Part shown: one piece after another, positions 63,503 through 64,000 of the stretch
How the letters are laid out: each line of letters starts with the position of its first letter
How positions within the stretch are numbered: position 1 is the stretch's first letter
From: Solanum dulcamara
Taxonomy: Eukaryota > Streptophyta > Magnoliopsida > Solanales > Solanaceae
Assembly (NCBI RefSeq): GCF_947179165.1
Contig: NC_077245.1
Span: forward strand, 44,780,786 to 44,844,785
Direction: 5' to 3'
DNA: 64,000 bases
Made by a program: the position numbers and the translations under genes
The notes under the pieces: generated by a model
Database searches by the model: none
Told to the model about the DNA's origin: nothing
The model's input: the letters and a program-made list of their open reading frames with translations, nothing else

Positions 63503-64000
63503 TATTTATCAAATCTGCATCAAAGACTGTAACAAAATCTTCGGTGGAGATGGTGGCTAGGAAATGTTCATTGCCATCTTCTTTCTTTTCCTCTGTGACT
63601 TTGTTCTCCCCCTTCAATTTTCGATAGAACTTCTTTGTGTGCCCTTTCATGCCACAATGATAGCACTCAATATTCCTAAGTCTGCCTATAGATTTGCTCC
63701 TTCTATATTCTCTATTTTGAAAAATATGATTTTTATTTCTCCCTGGAGCCAGTTACCAGGGCATTCGATGAAGAAGAAGAACCTTGAGATTTTCTTCTCA
63801 TCTCTTCGTTCAATAAACTACTCTTGGCAGAATTCATAGAGAGAACAACATCTGGAGTAAAATTTGACAATGAAGTTCTAAATGTTTCCCTACAGTCTGG
63901 TAGGGAATCAAGTAGAAGCAAGCCTTGAATTTCTTCGTTTAATTAAATGCCCATAGCAGACAACTGATTCATGACTCCCTGAAAATTATTCAGGTGATTT
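63450..64000 (-). pseudogene. Element C gag, C-terminal part
   Basis: From the window edge leftwards: a capsid helix with LLLDSLPDCRETFRTSLSNF, SAKSSLLNEEMRRKSQGSSS (63921-63733), then the zinc knuckle near 63660-63610, CYHCGMKGHTKKFYRKLK. The last zinc ligand is Tyr instead of Cys. KVTEEKKEDGNEHFLATIS leads into the protease. B lost a different Cys of the same knuckle. The N-terminal half is outside the window. Confidence 0.82.

Larger units (their letters stand above)
59788..64000 (-). mobile_element. Element C: Tork/Tnt1-like copia, cut by the window end
   Basis: Second copia element of the B type, on the minus strand. Visible from right to left: end of gag, protease, integrase, reverse transcriptase, RNase H, polypurine tract and 3' LTR. 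The 5' LTR and most of gag lie beyond 64000. The reverse transcriptase and RNase H regions are open over nearly 200 codons each, better than in B. LTR sequence diverges from B at its start (TGGGGTCCAGTCCCC against TGATGGTATCC). Confidence 0.92.

Overview
This is a plant nuclear window, almost certainly from a nightshade (Solanaceae, probably Solanum or a close relative). The evidence is plant Ty3/gypsy chromovirus, Tat and Ty1/copia (Tork/Tnt1-like) retrotransposons, a tobacco-TS/RTE-type 3' end with a GTT tail, tRNA-iMet primer sites, AT-rich spacers and a GDSL-lipase first exon. Retrotransposons fill about two thirds of it. The only recognisable host gene is exon 1 of a GDSL esterase/lipase at the left edge (minus strand).

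Layout. 1-3543: GDSL exon 1, a 130-bp TRIM-like solo LTR, then an old gypsy-type LTR. 3544-13256: element A, a complete Tekay-like chromovirus (+) with TSD TCGTA, inserted into that old LTR. 13262-16366: the rest of the old LTR, a minus-strand LTR fragment carrying a 91-bp palindromic array, and a purine tract. 16367-21249: element B, a complete Tork/Tnt1-like copia (+), TSD ACATT. 21255-25524: AT-rich spacer with an RTE/TS-type insertion (19-bp TSD) and minisatellites. 25530-34509: element D, a complete gypsy chromovirus-like element (-), TSD TACAT. 34515-36007: duplicated spacer with a SINE fragment. 36008-56968: element F, a Tat-lineage element (+) with dual RNase H, interrupted by element E (46332-55961), a second copy of the A family (-), TSD AAGTA. 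56969-59787: an LTR tail, a decayed unknown coding remnant and spacer. 59788-64000: element C, a second copia of the B type (-), running off the right edge.

Every retroelement protein is broken by stops or frameshifts. Many stops look like C-to-T or G-to-A changes at Trp, Gln or Arg codons. Boundaries, however, are well kept: four elements have perfect 5-bp target duplications. The nesting order is clear: F is older than E, and the old LTR is older than A.

Most interesting signals: (1) in A, E and D, a strong 5' splice site in the LTR leader is matched by a branch-point-like TCTAAT and an acceptor at or within 3 nt of the gag ATG, predicting a leader intron that removes U5 and the primer site; (2) GC-rich palindromic arrays sit just upstream of the promoter in three unrelated LTR types; (3) two stop codons are shared at identical positions by A and E, one at the gag-protease junction; (4) the Tat LTR carries five 58-bp repeats with CACGTG boxes, and its 3' untranslated region carries satellite-like arrays. 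All calls are by eye and from memory of the families; no search was run.
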